From Bryobacterales bacterium (GTDB lineage: Bacteria > Acidobacteriota > Terriglobia > Bryobacterales > UBA6623), in assembly GCA_028819235.1 (NCBI GenBank), contig JAPPMC010000023.1, forward strand, positions 1 to 41,793: 41,793 nt of DNA. The letters are read 5' to 3'. A program made the position numbers and the translations under genes. Under the pieces are notes generated by a model, which did not search any database, had not been told where the DNA came from, and worked only from the letters and a program-made list of their open reading frames with translations. Positions 1 through 10,574 of the stretch are shown in pieces; the stretch's first letter is position 1; each line of letters begins with the position of its first letter.

Positions 1-1418
1 CAGTGGGCCGCCGGGCCCGTCGTGGCAGGGGTTTTGGCGCGAGCACTAGCTGGCAGCAGGGTCAACTCCGAGTGCCCGACCGGGAATGGCCTATCGTCGG
101 GACCGACGCTAGGAACGACTTCCGCTGCCCAGGCCAACGCGGCCTCCCGAAGGGCGCTCGCCTCCTCAGGGAACTCGGCCGACACGTCCTCTTGCTGCCC
201 GGGGTCGTTCTCGATGTCGAATAGCTGGCCGTCCGGATCGAGCCGGAAGCGCTGGTTGCGGATGCTCACACGAGTCTGGCCCCGCTGAAGCCGGAGCGAG
301 TAGAGCAGACGGTCGCTCCATTCGGACTCTTGGCCCGTCACGAGAGGGGCCAAGCTCCGGCCGTCGAGCGGCTTCGTTCCAGTGATCTGGATGCCAGCAA
401 GAGTCGCCAGTGTCGGGAGCAGATCGATCGCGCCGGTCACCTGATTGATCGAGGTCCCCGGCTGGATATGCCCCGTCCAGCGGATAACCAAGGGCGAGCG
501 CAGACCTCCCTCGTCGATCGACCCCTTGCGTCCCTTCATGCCGCCGTTCCAGCGCCAGCTGTTGGGCCCGTTGTCGCTGAAGTACAGGATGATCGTGTCG
601 TCATCGAGGCCCAGTTCGTCAAGTTTCGCCAAGACGCGACCGACGTTCCAGTCAATGTTCTCGACCATGGCCAGCGCCGCACGGGTCTTGGGCACGTCCT
701 CGCGGTCGGGATCTCTGTGACGAAGCTCTAGCACCTTCGATTCGAAGCGTTCCCAGTAGTCGTCCGGCACTTGCATCGGGGAGTGTGGGGTGTTAAAGGG
801 CAGGTAAGCGAAGAACGGGCTGTCCTGGTTCTGTTCGATGAACTCGAGCGCACGGTTCGTGATGTCGTCGATCACGAAACCCTCCCCGCGCACGAGAGTT
901 CCGTTGTGATCCATCTCGTAGTCGAAATAGTGGCCCCAGTGGCCCTCGGTAAAGCCGTAGAACTCGTCAAACCCGCGTGCGTTCGGATGATAGGGGTGCT
1001 GCGTGCCGTTGTGCCACTTGCCAAAGGCACCTGTTGCATAGCCGGCAGCCTTGAATGTCTGGGCGATCGTGTGCTCGTCTATGTTCAATCGCTCCTGACC
1101 GGTCGAGACCCCTCGAACACCACCGCGGGCGTAGTAGCGACCCGTCAAGAACTCTGCGCGGGTCGGCGCGCAAACCGCGCACACATAGAAGTGCGTGAAC
1201 ATCGCGCCGTCATGGGCGAGCGAGTCGATGTTCGGGGTTGCCAAATTCGAGTTGCCGTGGAGACTGAGGTCGCCCCAGCCTTGGTCGTCGGCGAGCATGA
1301 CGACGACGTTCGGAGACCGGGACGGTCCTGACTCCTGCGTAGAGCAGCCACTGATGACCAGCAGCGCTGCCAGGACAAGGATCAGGGCATACGGGGTGTG
1401 TCGAAAGGGATTCCTCAT
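1..1418 (-). CDS. Sulfatase lipoprotein (3' end cut by window edge)
   Basis: Hydrolyses sulfate esters, probably on polysaccharides, at the cell envelope. Reading the minus strand from an ATG at 1418 gives at least 472 residues with no stop before the window edge, so the C-terminus is missing. The N-terminus is a lipoprotein signal (hydrophobic run ending LLVISGC, lipobox Cys about residue 26). A metal-binding ADDQGWGD motif follows. The signature CAPTR supplies the Cys that is matured to formylglycine, with the downstream TGRY typical of the family. GKWH and the late SDNGP motif are also present, so the active site looks complete. It is divergent from the ATPase gene at 1688. Sulfatases with a Cys-type signature need a formylglycine-generating enzyme; none is visible here. 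The family call is firm; the substrate is unknown. Confidence 0.93.
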   Translation of the reverse strand, partial: MRNPFRHTPYALILVLAALLVISGCSTQESGPSRSPNVVVMLADDQGWGDLSLHGNSNLATPNIDSLAHDGAMFTHFYVCAVCAPTRAEFLTGRYYARGGVRGVSTGQERLNIDEHTIAQTFKAAGYATGAFGKWHNGTQHPYHPNARGFDEFYGFTEGHWGHYFDYEMDHNGTLVRGEGFVIDDITNRALEFIEQNQDSPFFAYLPFNTPHSPMQVPDDYWERFESKVLELRHRDPDREDVPKTRAALAMVENIDWNVGRVLAKLDELGLDDDTIILYFSDNGPNSWRWNGGMKGRKGSIDEGGLRSPLVIRWTGHIQPGTSINQVTGAIDLLPTLATLAGIQITGTKPLDGRSLAPLVTGQESEWSDRLLYSLRLQRGQTRVSIRNQRFRLDPDGQLFDIENDPGQQEDVSAEFPEEASALREAALAWAAEVVPSVGPDDRPFPVGHSELTLLPASARAKTPATTGPAAH

Positions 1419-1687
1419 CGGGTGGAAAGCTCGCGCCTCGGCGAGCGTTCCAATCGTCTCACAAGAGTGCTTCAGGCCCGCTGATTGATTGTCCGGTCGT
1501 TGAATTGAGCCGGACTCTCGGAAGATTGTCTGCTGGCGGGACGCCTCCCGGCATCTCGCGTTCCCTACGGTCGGGTGGGCGCGGTAAGGGCTCCTCCTAT
1601 GCGGCGGTCCACCCCGTCCTCCGGCTCTGCCCGGCTCTTGAAGGGATCGACCACAGATTGCTTTGGCCCTTCTACGATGGAGGCGAA

Positions 1688-2830
1688 GTGAACGATGACG
1701 GGCTTAGGCAGCAGGCCTCGGACCCGGCAGAGAATCCCTTCGTTCCTGGCCAGGGGTTGATTCCGCCGTGCTTGGCGGGGCGCGAGTCGGAGCAGTCGCT
1801 GATCCAGAACCATCTGGATCGGTTGGCTCGCAAGCGACCGCTCGGCACGAACCTCATCCTCTACGGCCCGAGGGGAAACGGCAAGACCGCCCTCCTAGCG
1901 TGGGCCGTGGGCCAGGCCCAAAAACGTGGGATACGAGCGATCCGACTTTCTGCCTCCCAAAGCTCTGCGAAGGAAGCCCTGCTCGACGAATTGGCGCTGC
2001 TACCCACTTGGCTGAGAGCCTTCCTAGGGAGGTTTGGTGGTGCCTCAGCGATGGGTGCCAGTGTCCAACTACGCGACCCCATAAATGGGGCGTTAGACAG
2101 CCTGCTGACACGCAGGGCACGTTGGGGCTCGGTCCTGCTGGCACTCGACGAATCGCACATGATCGACAAGGTGTTTGGCCGAGACTTGCTCGAGATTGTC
2201 CAAGCGCGGCAAGGAGAGGGGCTGCCCGTGATAGTTCTGTTCGCAGGGACGCCGGACCTACCCCGACACTTAAATGCCATTCAGGCGTCGCTCTGGGACC
2301 GCAGCGAGAAACTTCCAATTGGGCGCCTTGACCCGGAAGCATCCGCCGACGCCATCCGAGTTCCTCTGGAGGCGTACCACCGGTCCATCGCGACTGACGC
2401 GTTGGAGACAGCGGTTCGGGAGAGTCAGGGGTATCCCTACTTCTTGCAACTTTGGGGTAGGGCATTTTGGGACGGCTGCCCCGACCCCACTGCCCCGATC
2501 TCCCTCGCCGACGTAGACCGCGTGAGGGCTCGGTTCTTGAGGGAACGAAATCTGCTCTACCTCAATAGGTATCAGGAACTCGACGACGCGGACTTGCTTC
2601 CTGTCGCGGCCGGAGTGGCTGCAGCGTTTGCTGCTTCGGACCGAGCAAGCCCAACGAGGGTGAGCCAGGCCCTGCAAGCGTGCTTGGACGGAGAGGGTCT
2701 CGCATCGGACGGCCAAGCGATAAAGAGGGTACGGCGTCACCTGTGCGACCTTGGCTACTTATGGCTGGTCGACCGGGAGTCCACACCCCGATATGAACCT
2801 GGAATTCCCAGCTTGATGCGGTACTTGTAG
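1688..2830 (+). CDS. AAA+ ATPase (AAA_16/Orc1-like) with C-terminal winged-helix-like region
   Basis: Predicted P-loop ATPase of 380 residues. The Walker A is GPRGNGKT at residues 60-67, and the Walker B is LLALDESH with D154/E155. A FAGTPDLP segment fits sensor 1. The last 100 residues look like an all-alpha lid plus a winged helix (a basic [15 protein letters not shown] segment). GTG at 1688 is chosen because ATGGAGGCGAA precedes it; the frame is open to a TTG at 1505, but that extension looks unconserved. The N-terminal LAGRESEQ resembles stand-alone AAA_16 proteins that act as regulators or in mobile and defence contexts. The neighbours (divergent sulfatase, PSD1 protein downstream) do not suggest a pathway. 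The exact role is unknown. Confidence 0.85.
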   Translation: MNDDGLRQQASDPAENPFVPGQGLIPPCLAGRESEQSLIQNHLDRLARKRPLGTNLILYGPRGNGKTALLAWAVGQAQKRGIRAIRLSASQSSAKEALLDELALLPTWLRAFLGRFGGASAMGASVQLRDPINGALDSLLTRRARWGSVLLALDESHMIDKVFGRDLLEIVQARQGEGLPVIVLFAGTPDLPRHLNAIQASLWDRSEKLPIGRLDPEASADAIRVPLEAYHRSIATDALETAVRESQGYPYFLQLWGRAFWDGCPDPTAPISLADVDRVRARFLRERNLLYLNRYQELDDADLLPVAAGVAAAFAASDRASPTRVSQALQACLDGEGLASDGQAIKRVRRHLCDLGYLWLVDRESTPRYEPGIPSLMRYL

Positions 2831-3322
2831 CGAGCCCAATGGCAATAGTGCCGCGCGATGGGAGCGGTCGATGCGCCACAGGACAGCCAGTGCCCCTTCC
2901 CCGATGGCTCCCAGTACTGGAGCGAACCAGACAGTTCCAGCGGTCCTTTCCAGGCCGGCACATTCCAGCGCTACCCGGCGTACTGTTCGATGGCGAGACA
3001 TCGATCGGGCACGAGGACTGGGGCGAGGGGGCTGGGTCATCGTGGAGCCCCCCATGGCTCGCTGATCGGCTTGCACCGAACCGGATTCAGGAAACAGAAA
3101 CCCCTATTCCCGGTTCGCAGACAGGGGGCTGATTCCAATCGGGGCAAGCGAGAACTCTCGGCGGTCAATGGCCTGCATCGAGTCGTTGAGGTGACTTGGA
3201 GACGGGTTGTCCGAATCGTAACGCTTCGAGCGCGCATAGCGGATAGGGAGAACCCGACCGAAGCTAGTCCAAGCCGAGCCGACCCACAAATGGATCCGCT
3301 TCGCAGTACAATATCGTCGGCT
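2831..3322. other. Intergenic stretch, no gene seen
   Basis: The PSD1 reading frame is open upstream through most of this stretch, but the translation has no signal peptide or family features and is Arg/Gly/Ser rich, so I treat it as leader or spacer. A TACAAT hexamer near its right end is listed separately. Confidence 0.5.
3307..3312 (+). promoter_or_regulatory. Possible -10 box (TACAAT) of the PSD1 gene
   Basis: TACAAT lies 10 nt before the ATG at 3323, so a transcript starting about 7 nt downstream would be almost leaderless. There is no good -35 box at the usual distance and no Shine-Dalgarno before the ATG. Confidence 0.3.
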
Positions 3323-6300
3323 ATGCGCTTGCGTGCCGGTCCTTCATCGATGTTCCGGTTCGTGGGCTGCGTCCTGGCACTGCTTGCGTACAACGGGCCC
3401 GCAGCCCTTGGCGCCGAGGCCGACGCTGCTGCGTTGGAACACTTCGAGAAGACGGTTCGCCCTCTTCTTGTCGAGCGCTGTCACGCGTGCCACAGTTCAG
3501 ATGCGCCTAGCGTCTTTGCCGGCTTGCGCCTCGACAGCCGCGCCGGCGTACTGGCGGGCGGGGACTCTGGTCCCGCGATAGTCCCCGGGAATTCGGCCGA
3601 CAGCCTGCTGCTTCGTGCCTTGACGGGTCAGGGCAAGGTCCTGATGCCTCCGACAGGACGGCTCAGCGAGAGCCAGATCTCGGAGATTGCCGCTTGGATC
3701 GACGCCGGCGCTGCTTGGCCCGATGAAGCCGGCCCGGGGCTGCCCGATCCATCTGAGCCCTTCGATCTGGAGCGCAGGCGCAGCGAACACTGGGCGTGGC
3801 AGCCGGTCACATTCAAACAGCCGCCCCCTGTGGATGGGGCCGACCGGCCTCAATCCGCGATCGACCAGTTCTTATTGGCTAGGCTCGACGAGGCTGGCCT
3901 AGCGCCTGCTCCCCAGGCGGATCGGTTCGCCCTCCTCCGGCGCGTTTCCTTTGCGTTGACGGGTCTACCCCCGGCACCCGATGATCTAGTCGCCTTCGCG
4001 AACGATCAATCGCCGCACGCGTTTGAGGCGGCCGTGGACCGGCTATTGGCCTCGCCCCACTTCGGGGAGCGCTGGGCACGCCACTGGATGGACCTGTTCC
4101 GCTACACGGAATCTCACGGGAGCGAGGGAGATCCCGACATTCCCGACGCGTGGCGCTACCGGGACTACCTCATACGGGCTTTCAATGCAGACGTTCCCTA
4201 TGACCAGCTGATCCTCGAGAACGTGGCGGGAGACCTGCTTCCCAATTCGCGGTTCGATCGGGATCTGGCCTTGAACGAGTCCGTGCTGGGAACTGCGCAC
4301 TATCGGATGATTGAGCACGGGTTTCAGCCTGTCGAGCCGTGGGAGGACCGCGTCAAGTGGACCGACAACCAGATCGATGTCCTCAGCAAGGCATTTCAGG
4401 GCCTGACCGTCTCCTGCGCCCGATGCCACGACCACAAGTTCGACGCGATCAGCCAAGAAGACTACTATGCGCTCTTCGGCATCTTGGCCAGCGCACGTCC
4501 TGTCCAGCGCGCCGTCGACACACCGGACCTGCTGGTCCTCCACCGGGAGGCTCTGCGGGAAGCCAAGCAGCGGGTGAAGGATGAACTCGCCGAGCTCTGG
4601 CTTGCCAAGGCTGAGGAACTGCCCAGCCGGCTCAACGCTCCGGATATGGCTCTGGAGCGGGCCCTGGAGGTCGCGGCCTGCGAGCCTGACCACCCATTGC
4701 ACGCGTGGTTCGAACTGGCGGACCGGTCCGAGGCTGACCTTCGGTCCGGGTGGGAGCGGATGGTGGAGAATCTGGCCCGCGACCAAACGGCCAATGCACG
4801 ATTCAATGAAGAGAACTTTTCCGAGTTGTGGCGCACGGGAGAGGATCTTTCCGGCTGGAAGTTTATTGGGACAGGGGTTGAGCGAGGGGCTTCGAAGCCC
4901 GGGGAATTCTCCATCCTGCCGTCTGGGGACCGCATCGTTGGAGGGATCTATGGATCAGGGGTCTTCAGCGGACTGCTCTCCTACCGACATAACGGCGTTC
5001 TTCAGACGCCGCGGTTCAAGATCGACAGCGACTACATCAGCTTCCTAGTCCAAGGCTCCGGCTTCAGCTTCGTTCGGTTGATCGTCGAAAACTATGCCGT
5101 TCCGCGCGGCGGAATCTACCACCAGCGCTATTCCGCGAAGAAGGACGCTCCGGTTTGGTTCGGCTGGGACACGACCTATTGGAAGGGCTTCAGCGCGTAT
5201 CTCGAATTCGCGACGATGCAGGATTCGACGAACTTCTTCCTTGACCAGGAAGACACCGCGAAAAAGCCCCGTCCTTCGCCGATTGGAGACGGACGCTCCC
5301 ACTTCGGTGCCTTGGCAGTAGCCTTCCACGACCGAGACGCCAAGCCCAGAACGCTCGATCCTGCGTCGAAGTACGTCCTGGACGCTGCTGCGCCCGAGAA
5401 CCGGGAAGCTCTGGCCCGAATCTATGGAGAACGGCTGGCCCAGGCTGTCCGGGCTTGGCGCAACGGGGTGGCGTCTGACGTTGAAGCCACTTACTTGGAT
5501 TCGTTCGTGCGGGCAGAGATCCTGCCAGCAACGGCGGGCGCGTCCGATCGGCTGGACGCTCTCGTCGCAGAGTACCGCCGGTTGGAAGACCAGGTGCCGA
5601 TCTACCGCCGGGCGCCGAGCGTCTTGGACGAGGAGGGGCCCGACCACCCGCTTCTCGTTCGCGGCGACCACAGAAACCTCGGCGATCCAGTTCCGAGGCG
5701 CTATCTCGCGGCCTTGGGCGGAGAGCGATTCCGGAATCCGCGAGATGCCCGGCTCCGCTTGGCGCTTGCATTGGCCAGTCCTGCCAATCCCCTGACATCG
5801 CGCGTGATGGTCAACCGTGTCTGGAGCCACCTCTTTGGCCGGGGTCTAGTGCCGACTGTGGACAACTTCGGTCGCGTCGGCGGCGCTCCATCCCATCCGG
5901 AGCTGCTCGACCGCTTGGCGCATGACTTCGTGGAGGATGGCTGGTCGATCAAGCGCCTCATTCGCCGGCTCCTGCTGACCTCGGCCTACCGGGCGGACAG
6001 CACGCCGTCCCCCGAGAGTGCTGCTATGGATCCTGACAACGCCCTCCTCCAGCACATCCCCGTCCGGCGGTTGGATGCGGAGGCGGTTCGTGACAGCCTT
6101 CTTGCCACGACGGGTCGGTTCGATCCGCGCCTGTTCGGGCCTTCGGTGAACGTGTTCTATGCCTTCGCCAAAGGCAAGACCAAGGGTGATCGTGAGAAGG
6201 GCCCCGTAGACGGCAATGGTCGCCGCAGCGTGTACCAAGAGATCCGCCGAAACGCCCACAATCCATTCCTTGAGGTGTTCGACCAGCCGAAGCCGTCGTC

Positions 6301-6589
6301 CACGCGCGGGCTGCGGGATTCCACAAACGTCCCGGCGCAGTCGCTGACCATGCTCAATAGCGAGCTCGTGATCTCGCTCTCCAAGAGTTGGGGAGAGCAG
6401 CTGGCGGCTCTTCCCGGAAGCGCGTCCGAGGCGGTCCGGCACATGTTCTTGGCAGCGCTCGGCCGTGAGCCCAGCGCCGTTGAGGTCGATGAGTGCTTGG
6501 GCTACGTTGGCACGGAGCCCGGACCGCAAGAGTGGGCAGACCTGGCCCACTCCATCTTCAATCTCAAGGAATTCCTCTACGTTCGCTAG
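3323..6589 (+). CDS. PSCyt1/DUF1549/DUF1553 (PSD1) cytochrome-like protein
   Basis: Large exported protein of about 1088 residues, of a type abundant in Planctomycetes, Verrucomicrobia and some Acidobacteriota and linked to polysaccharide breakdown. The N-terminal signal peptide (FRFVGCVLALLAYNGPAALG) is followed by a PSCyt1 domain with heme motif CHACH at residues 53-57. DUF1549 (PSCyt2) covers about 170-390 and includes FALTGLPP and HFGERWARHWMD, with a second CARCH motif at 365-369. A beta-rich insert (about 490-670) resembles a concanavalin-like module. DUF1553 fills the C-terminal part (NRVWSHLFGRGLV, LLLTSAYR). ATG 3323 was preferred; ATG 3350 is also possible. The family is often followed by a DUF1501 gene, which is absent here. 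Precise substrate and redox role are unproven. Confidence 0.9.
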   Translation: MRLRAGPSSMFRFVGCVLALLAYNGPAALGAEADAAALEHFEKTVRPLLVERCHACHSSDAPSVFAGLRLDSRAGVLAGGDSGPAIVPGNSADSLLLRALTGQGKVLMPPTGRLSESQISEIAAWIDAGAAWPDEAGPGLPDPSEPFDLERRRSEHWAWQPVTFKQPPPVDGADRPQSAIDQFLLARLDEAGLAPAPQADRFALLRRVSFALTGLPPAPDDLVAFANDQSPHAFEAAVDRLLASPHFGERWARHWMDLFRYTESHGSEGDPDIPDAWRYRDYLIRAFNADVPYDQLILENVAGDLLPNSRFDRDLALNESVLGTAHYRMIEHGFQPVEPWEDRVKWTDNQIDVLSKAFQGLTVSCARCHDHKFDAISQEDYYALFGILASARPVQRAVDTPDLLVLHREALREAKQRVKDELAELWLAKAEELPSRLNAPDMALERALEVAACEPDHPLHAWFELADRSEADLRSGWERMVENLARDQTANARFNEENFSELWRTGEDLSGWKFIGTGVERGASKPGEFSILPSGDRIVGGIYGSGVFSGLLSYRHNGVLQTPRFKIDSDYISFLVQGSGFSFVRLIVENYAVPRGGIYHQRYSAKKDAPVWFGWDTTYWKGFSAYLEFATMQDSTNFFLDQEDTAKKPRPSPIGDGRSHFGALAVAFHDRDAKPRTLDPASKYVLDAAAPENREALARIYGERLAQAVRAWRNGVASDVEATYLDSFVRAEILPATAGASDRLDALVAEYRRLEDQVPIYRRAPSVLDEEGPDHPLLVRGDHRNLGDPVPRRYLAALGGERFRNPRDARLRLALALASPANPLTSRVMVNRVWSHLFGRGLVPTVDNFGRVGGAPSHPELLDRLAHDFVEDGWSIKRLIRRLLLTSAYRADSTPSPESAAMDPDNALLQHIPVRRLDAEAVRDSLLATTGRFDPRLFGPSVNVFYAFAKGKTKGDREKGPVDGNGRRSVYQEIRRNAHNPFLEVFDQPKPSSTRGLRDSTNVPAQSLTMLNSELVISLSKSWGEQLAALPGSASEAVRHMFLAALGREPSAVEVDECLGYVGTEPGPQEWADLAHSIFNLKEFLYVR

Positions 6590-6628
6590 TCTTGGACCGA
6601 GACCGGCGCGAGGTGTCTGCCCTTCCTG

Positions 6629-7072
6629 ATGACTCGGAGGCCCAAGAATCCCGACCACCGACGGCCCGTGATCGGCGTCGGTGGAGTGGTCTTCGACGAG
6701 GGCAGAGTCCTGCTGGCGCGGCGCGGCGCTCCCCCTGCGAAGGGGTTGTGGTCGATCCCCGGCGGAAAGCTGTCCATCGGCGAGACGCTCGAGCAGGGAG
6801 TGGTCAGGGAATTGCGTGAGGAGACTGGACTAGAGGTCCGTGTCGGCTGCTTGGTCGCCGTCTATGAGCGCCTGCCAAGGCCTGAAGATCCTTCGCCGCT
6901 GCACTTCGTCGTCCTTGACTATCTCTGCAAGCGTTGTGGGGGGAGGCTGAGGGCGGGCGATGACGCTGCCGAGGTCGGATGGTTCGACGTCGGCGCGCTC
7001 TCTGATCTCAGCCTGACCGCCGGTGCCCGGGATGTGATCCTCAGAGCGCGGCAATTGGCGAGGAATCGTTGA
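6629..7072 (+). CDS. NUDIX hydrolase
   Basis: 147-residue NUDIX pyrophosphohydrolase. It carries a full Nudix box matching GX5EX7REUXEEXGU: G46, E52, then R60 E61 with E64 E65 and G67 L68. The preceding GLWSIPGGK resembles ADP-ribose pyrophosphatase or MutT-like enzymes that cleave nucleoside diphosphates linked to another moiety. Its TGA (7070-7072) overlaps the ATG of mutS2 by one base (TGATG), so the two genes are probably translated as a coupled pair. The substrate cannot be told from sequence. Confidence 0.93.
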   Translation: MTRRPKNPDHRRPVIGVGGVVFDEGRVLLARRGAPPAKGLWSIPGGKLSIGETLEQGVVRELREETGLEVRVGCLVAVYERLPRPEDPSPLHFVVLDYLCKRCGGRLRAGDDAAEVGWFDVGALSDLSLTAGARDVILRARQLARNR

Positions 7073-9528
7073 TGCCAGCGGTCGAGAAGCGCCCTTACAG
7101 TGCTTACCGCACATTGGAGTTCGGGGCCGTGGTGGCATTGGTCGCTCGGCACGCCGCAAGCCCGCTCGGTGTCGCACGCGCCGAACGGCTGCTCTCAGAG
7201 CCGAAGGTTGGGTCCTTGCAGGAGGCTCGAGCAAGCCTGCGCCTGGTTGGTGAAGCTTCCCAGTGGCTGCGGGCCTCGTCGGTGCGCGACCAAAGGCGCG
7301 TGGCCCCGGTGCCCAGCTTTGCAGGTGTGACCGACGTTCGCGGGCCCGTGGACAGGCTGACGGTGGAGGGTCTCTCCTTGGAGGCGGGCGAGATCCGGGC
7401 GGTCGTCGAGCTCTTGGAGGCGGGCGAGCGGATCCGCAAGGCCCTGCTGGCGAGTGGGGCGTCCAGGCCGGGGTTGCGCTCGGCGGGGGAAGCCATGCCG
7501 GAACTTCGGCGAGTGGTGTCACGCTTGGCCGGGCGGATTCTGCCAAACGACGAGATCTCGAGTCTCGCGAGCACGGCGCTATCAAAGCTCCGCCGCCGCA
7601 TCGAGCACCAGCGCCGGGTGGTCGAGACCTCTCTGGATAGGTTCTTGCGGAAGCACTCGGCGACCGGGATGCTGCAGGACTCCTATGTGACGATGCGCAA
7701 CGGCCGCACCGTGGCGCCGGTGAAGGCGCAGTGGAAAGGACAGGTCGATGGCATTGTCCACGGTGCGAGCGCCAGCGGCCGGACCGTGTTTGTGGAGCCG
7801 CTAGACACAATCGTGCAGAACAACCAGCTGGTTCGTCTGAGGGAGCAGGAGCATGCCGAGATCCTCCGCATCCTTCGGGAGATGAGCGGAGTCCTGAGGG
7901 ACGAGCGGCCCGCAGTCGTCGCGGTCCTGGAGGCAGTCGGCGACTTGGACTTCGTGTTCGCCCGGGCGCGCTTCTCACGAGAGTTCCGCTGCTGTCTTCC
8001 GAGCTTTGACGAGACCGCCTCTCGCATCGTGCTGACCGAGGCGCGCCATCCGCTGCTTCAGGAGCTCCTGTCGGGTTCTGGCGGGCGGCCCGTCCCGCTC
8101 AGCCTGTCGATGGAAGGCGAGCAGCGCGCGCTCGTGGTCAGCGGACCGAATGCCGGGGGAAAGACAGTGGTCCTCAAGACTGCCGGCCTGCTGGCGGCCA
8201 TGGCTCAGGCCGCGATCCCAGTGCCGGCCGACGAGGCCGAACTGCCATGGTTTGACGCGATACTTGCCGACGTTGGGGACGCGCAGTCCATCAGCCGAAG
8301 CCTTAGCACGTTCTCGGCCCACATTGCCCAACTGACCCGCATCATGGGCGAGGCTACGCCACGGAGCCTGGTGATCCTGGACGAGCTCGGCACGGCCACC
8401 GATCCCGAGGACGGCGGTGCGCTGGCGGTTGCTGTGGTCGAGCGCCTCCTAGAAGTTGGCGGGTTCTCGCTGGTGTCGACGCACCTGCAGGAGTTGAAGA
8501 CCTTCGGCACGGTCTCGCCGCGCGTCCTGAGCGCCACGATGGGCTTCGACGAGGCCACGCTGCGAGTAACGTACCGGCTGCACTGCGGATTCCCGGGCCA
8601 GTCCGCCGGCCTTGAGATGGCCCGGAGCTTTGGCCTGCCTCCGGGCGTAGTTCGGAGGGCGCGCCTCCTGAAAGGACAGGCCGACGAACAGGTTCGGGAA
8701 TACCTCGCGGAACTCCGGCGGAGTGCTGCTGAATATGACGATCTGATTGAGGCGGCGCGACGCGAGGAACGTGACCGGCAGGAGGGCGCGCGATCGCTTG
8801 CAGAGGAGTTCGCACGGCGACAGCGCGATCTGGAAGACCGCATGCGAACAAGGGCCGAGGAGTTGGAGGCCCGGCTTGAAAAGCGGTTCCGGAAAGCCCT
8901 CCGAACGGCGGTTTCGGAGCTGCGGGCCAAGGGGAGGAGCATCTCTGCAAGGACCGTCTCCAAGTGGTCTGCCGACCGCACAGCCAAACTGCGCCGGGTG
9001 GCCAGGGCGGAAGTGGAGGCCACGCTCGGGAGAGATCTGACGGCCGCGCTACCGGATCCGGACGGACCATCGTTCGAGGTGGGCGAGCGGGTTAGGCATG
9101 CCTCAATGGGCATCACTGGCGAGATCGTCCGGGAACTGGGGCCGGGTCGCTGGGAGGTCCAGTTCGGCCGCATGCGCGTGCAGGCTTCGGCCGAGGATCT
9201 CTTGACGACGGACAGGCCTGCGGAACCGCCCCCGCTTCCTCCCGGTGTCAGCCTCAAGACGGCTGTGCCGCGGGAGGATCTCCCCGCCGAGATCCATGTC
9301 ATCGGCAAGTCCGCTGAGGATGCCCTTTCGGAAGTCGACAAGTACCTCGACCGTGCCGTGCTGGCCGACCGCACCCGCGTGAGGGTCGTGCACGGATTCG
9401 GCAAGGACATCCTTCGCCGGGCAATCTGGCAGATGCTGGCGCGACACGCGCATGTCACTCGCTATTACCAGGCAGAACAGCATGAGGGCGGCGCGGGTGC
9501 CACGATCATCGAGGTCGGCGACGCCTGA
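7072..9528 (+). CDS. mutS2: Endonuclease/ATPase MutS2
   Basis: 818-residue MutS2 protein, the MutS paralogue without a mismatch-recognition domain. In other bacteria it acts on branched DNA and on stalled or collided ribosomes. Visible in order: core and clamp helices (1-330); ATPase with Walker A GPNAGGKT from residue 358 and Walker B VILDELGTATDP; the switch STHLQELK; a long charged coiled coil (about 530-640); a KOW-like segment (HASMGITGEI); and a C-terminal Smr domain (about 740-818) with VVHGFGKDILRRA. The ATG at 7072 is chosen over an in-frame TTG three bases upstream because of the TGATG junction with the NUDIX gene. In the Smr domain the usual LDLR/LDLH-type motif appears as IHVIGK, which may weaken nuclease activity. 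Confidence 0.96.
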   Translation: MPAVEKRPYSAYRTLEFGAVVALVARHAASPLGVARAERLLSEPKVGSLQEARASLRLVGEASQWLRASSVRDQRRVAPVPSFAGVTDVRGPVDRLTVEGLSLEAGEIRAVVELLEAGERIRKALLASGASRPGLRSAGEAMPELRRVVSRLAGRILPNDEISSLASTALSKLRRRIEHQRRVVETSLDRFLRKHSATGMLQDSYVTMRNGRTVAPVKAQWKGQVDGIVHGASASGRTVFVEPLDTIVQNNQLVRLREQEHAEILRILREMSGVLRDERPAVVAVLEAVGDLDFVFARARFSREFRCCLPSFDETASRIVLTEARHPLLQELLSGSGGRPVPLSLSMEGEQRALVVSGPNAGGKTVVLKTAGLLAAMAQAAIPVPADEAELPWFDAILADVGDAQSISRSLSTFSAHIAQLTRIMGEATPRSLVILDELGTATDPEDGGALAVAVVERLLEVGGFSLVSTHLQELKTFGTVSPRVLSATMGFDEATLRVTYRLHCGFPGQSAGLEMARSFGLPPGVVRRARLLKGQADEQVREYLAELRRSAAEYDDLIEAARREERDRQEGARSLAEEFARRQRDLEDRMRTRAEELEARLEKRFRKALRTAVSELRAKGRSISARTVSKWSADRTAKLRRVARAEVEATLGRDLTAALPDPDGPSFEVGERVRHASMGITGEIVRELGPGRWEVQFGRMRVQASAEDLLTTDRPAEPPPLPPGVSLKTAVPREDLPAEIHVIGKSAEDALSEVDKYLDRAVLADRTRVRVVHGFGKDILRRAIWQMLARHAHVTRYYQAEQHEGGAGATIIEVGDA

Positions 9529-10574
9529 GAAGAGGTCCCGTGTTGCGCATCGCCAGTACCGCAAGCAAACTCAAACAGGGATCGTCTCTCCATCCGCTTT
9601 CCACCGAAGTGGCTTCCGGTGGTCTTTGTGCTCGGCCAGGTGGGCCGTGATGGTGTCGATGAGTTACTTGACGCTGATCCCCAAGCTGATTCGTCTTGCT
9701 AGGATCACCAAGATGCTGAACAGATGCTCTACGAAGCGGCTGCTGGCATGTTTGATCATTTCCGGCATTCCACTCACAGGTGACTTGGACGCCTAGGCTC
9801 ACAGTTCCTGACATCGAAGATTCAGTAGGGGGTTGCCCTTATAGCCTGGACTTATCGTGGATGGCGTGTGACTTCTAGTCCTAGGACGTTCTTAAGCGAG
9901 ACCTAGCCCCAAGTGGAGTTCTTGAGAGTCTGCCGACTTCATCATTCTTCATCGGTAGTTGAGTCGCATGCGTTCAAGCCACAGCGGTCGCCCGTGCTCG
10001 GAACGGTCGCCGACGAGCCCCATCGGCTAACTGGCTCTGTCCCGCTGGTGGGCTGTGCGGACGGGCCATTTCGCGGCGACCTGCGGTCGCTGCAGCGCGG
10101 CGCACGTCCCGCCACTAGCGAAGCTGGGCTGCTGGCCGAGATCCGGGTCAGCGATTGGATCGCCAGGCAAGCAGCTGTATGCCGTGGGCAAGCCAGAGAC
10201 CCTTCGAGGCCTACGAACGCATCGCGGTGGAGGTGGGCAATCTGAGCGTGCGGTCACTGCACGAAAAGCCCGGGCAGGCAGATCCGGCGAGTTGGGCCAC
10301 GCCCGGCGGGTTTGGAAGCGTGCCCGGGCCGAGCAGCCTCTCGGAGGCGTACCCATGCGGGGCCGTCAGCGCCCGGGGGCAAGATCTGGCCCTGCAGATG
10401 TGAACCTTGGCCTTAGGCCAGTCCACGGGGCGTCTGGAGCCGGGCGGCGGGAGTTGCGGGAGGTGCGGGCCGAGGCGGGCATCCGAGAGACCACTGCCCG
10501 TTTGGCGGGAGAGCCCGAGGCCCTGCGGGCACAGGTAGAGACGCTGTCGTCCCGCCTGCAGCCCGGCGGTTCCG
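9529..10574. other. Gene-poor stretch, no gene supported
   Basis: About 1 kb after mutS2. Open frames exist on both strands, but their translations are Arg/Gly/Ser/Pro rich with no recognisable domain and no ribosome-binding site. A short helical stretch in one plus-strand frame near 10440-10560 (ELREVRAEAG) could be a decayed coiled coil. I see no RNA gene or clear repeat. Confidence 0.5.

Noticed and set aside
2858..3322. N-terminal extension of the PSD1 reading frame
   Set aside because: The signal peptide begins after 3323; the upstream part has no family similarity or start signal.
6830..7978. 382-residue minus-strand open frame
   Set aside because: Antisense to the NUDIX gene and mutS2; Arg/Pro/Ser-rich translation with no domain, a GC-rich shadow.
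8205..9458. 417-residue minus-strand open frame
   Set aside because: Antisense to mutS2, Ser/Arg rich, no family features.
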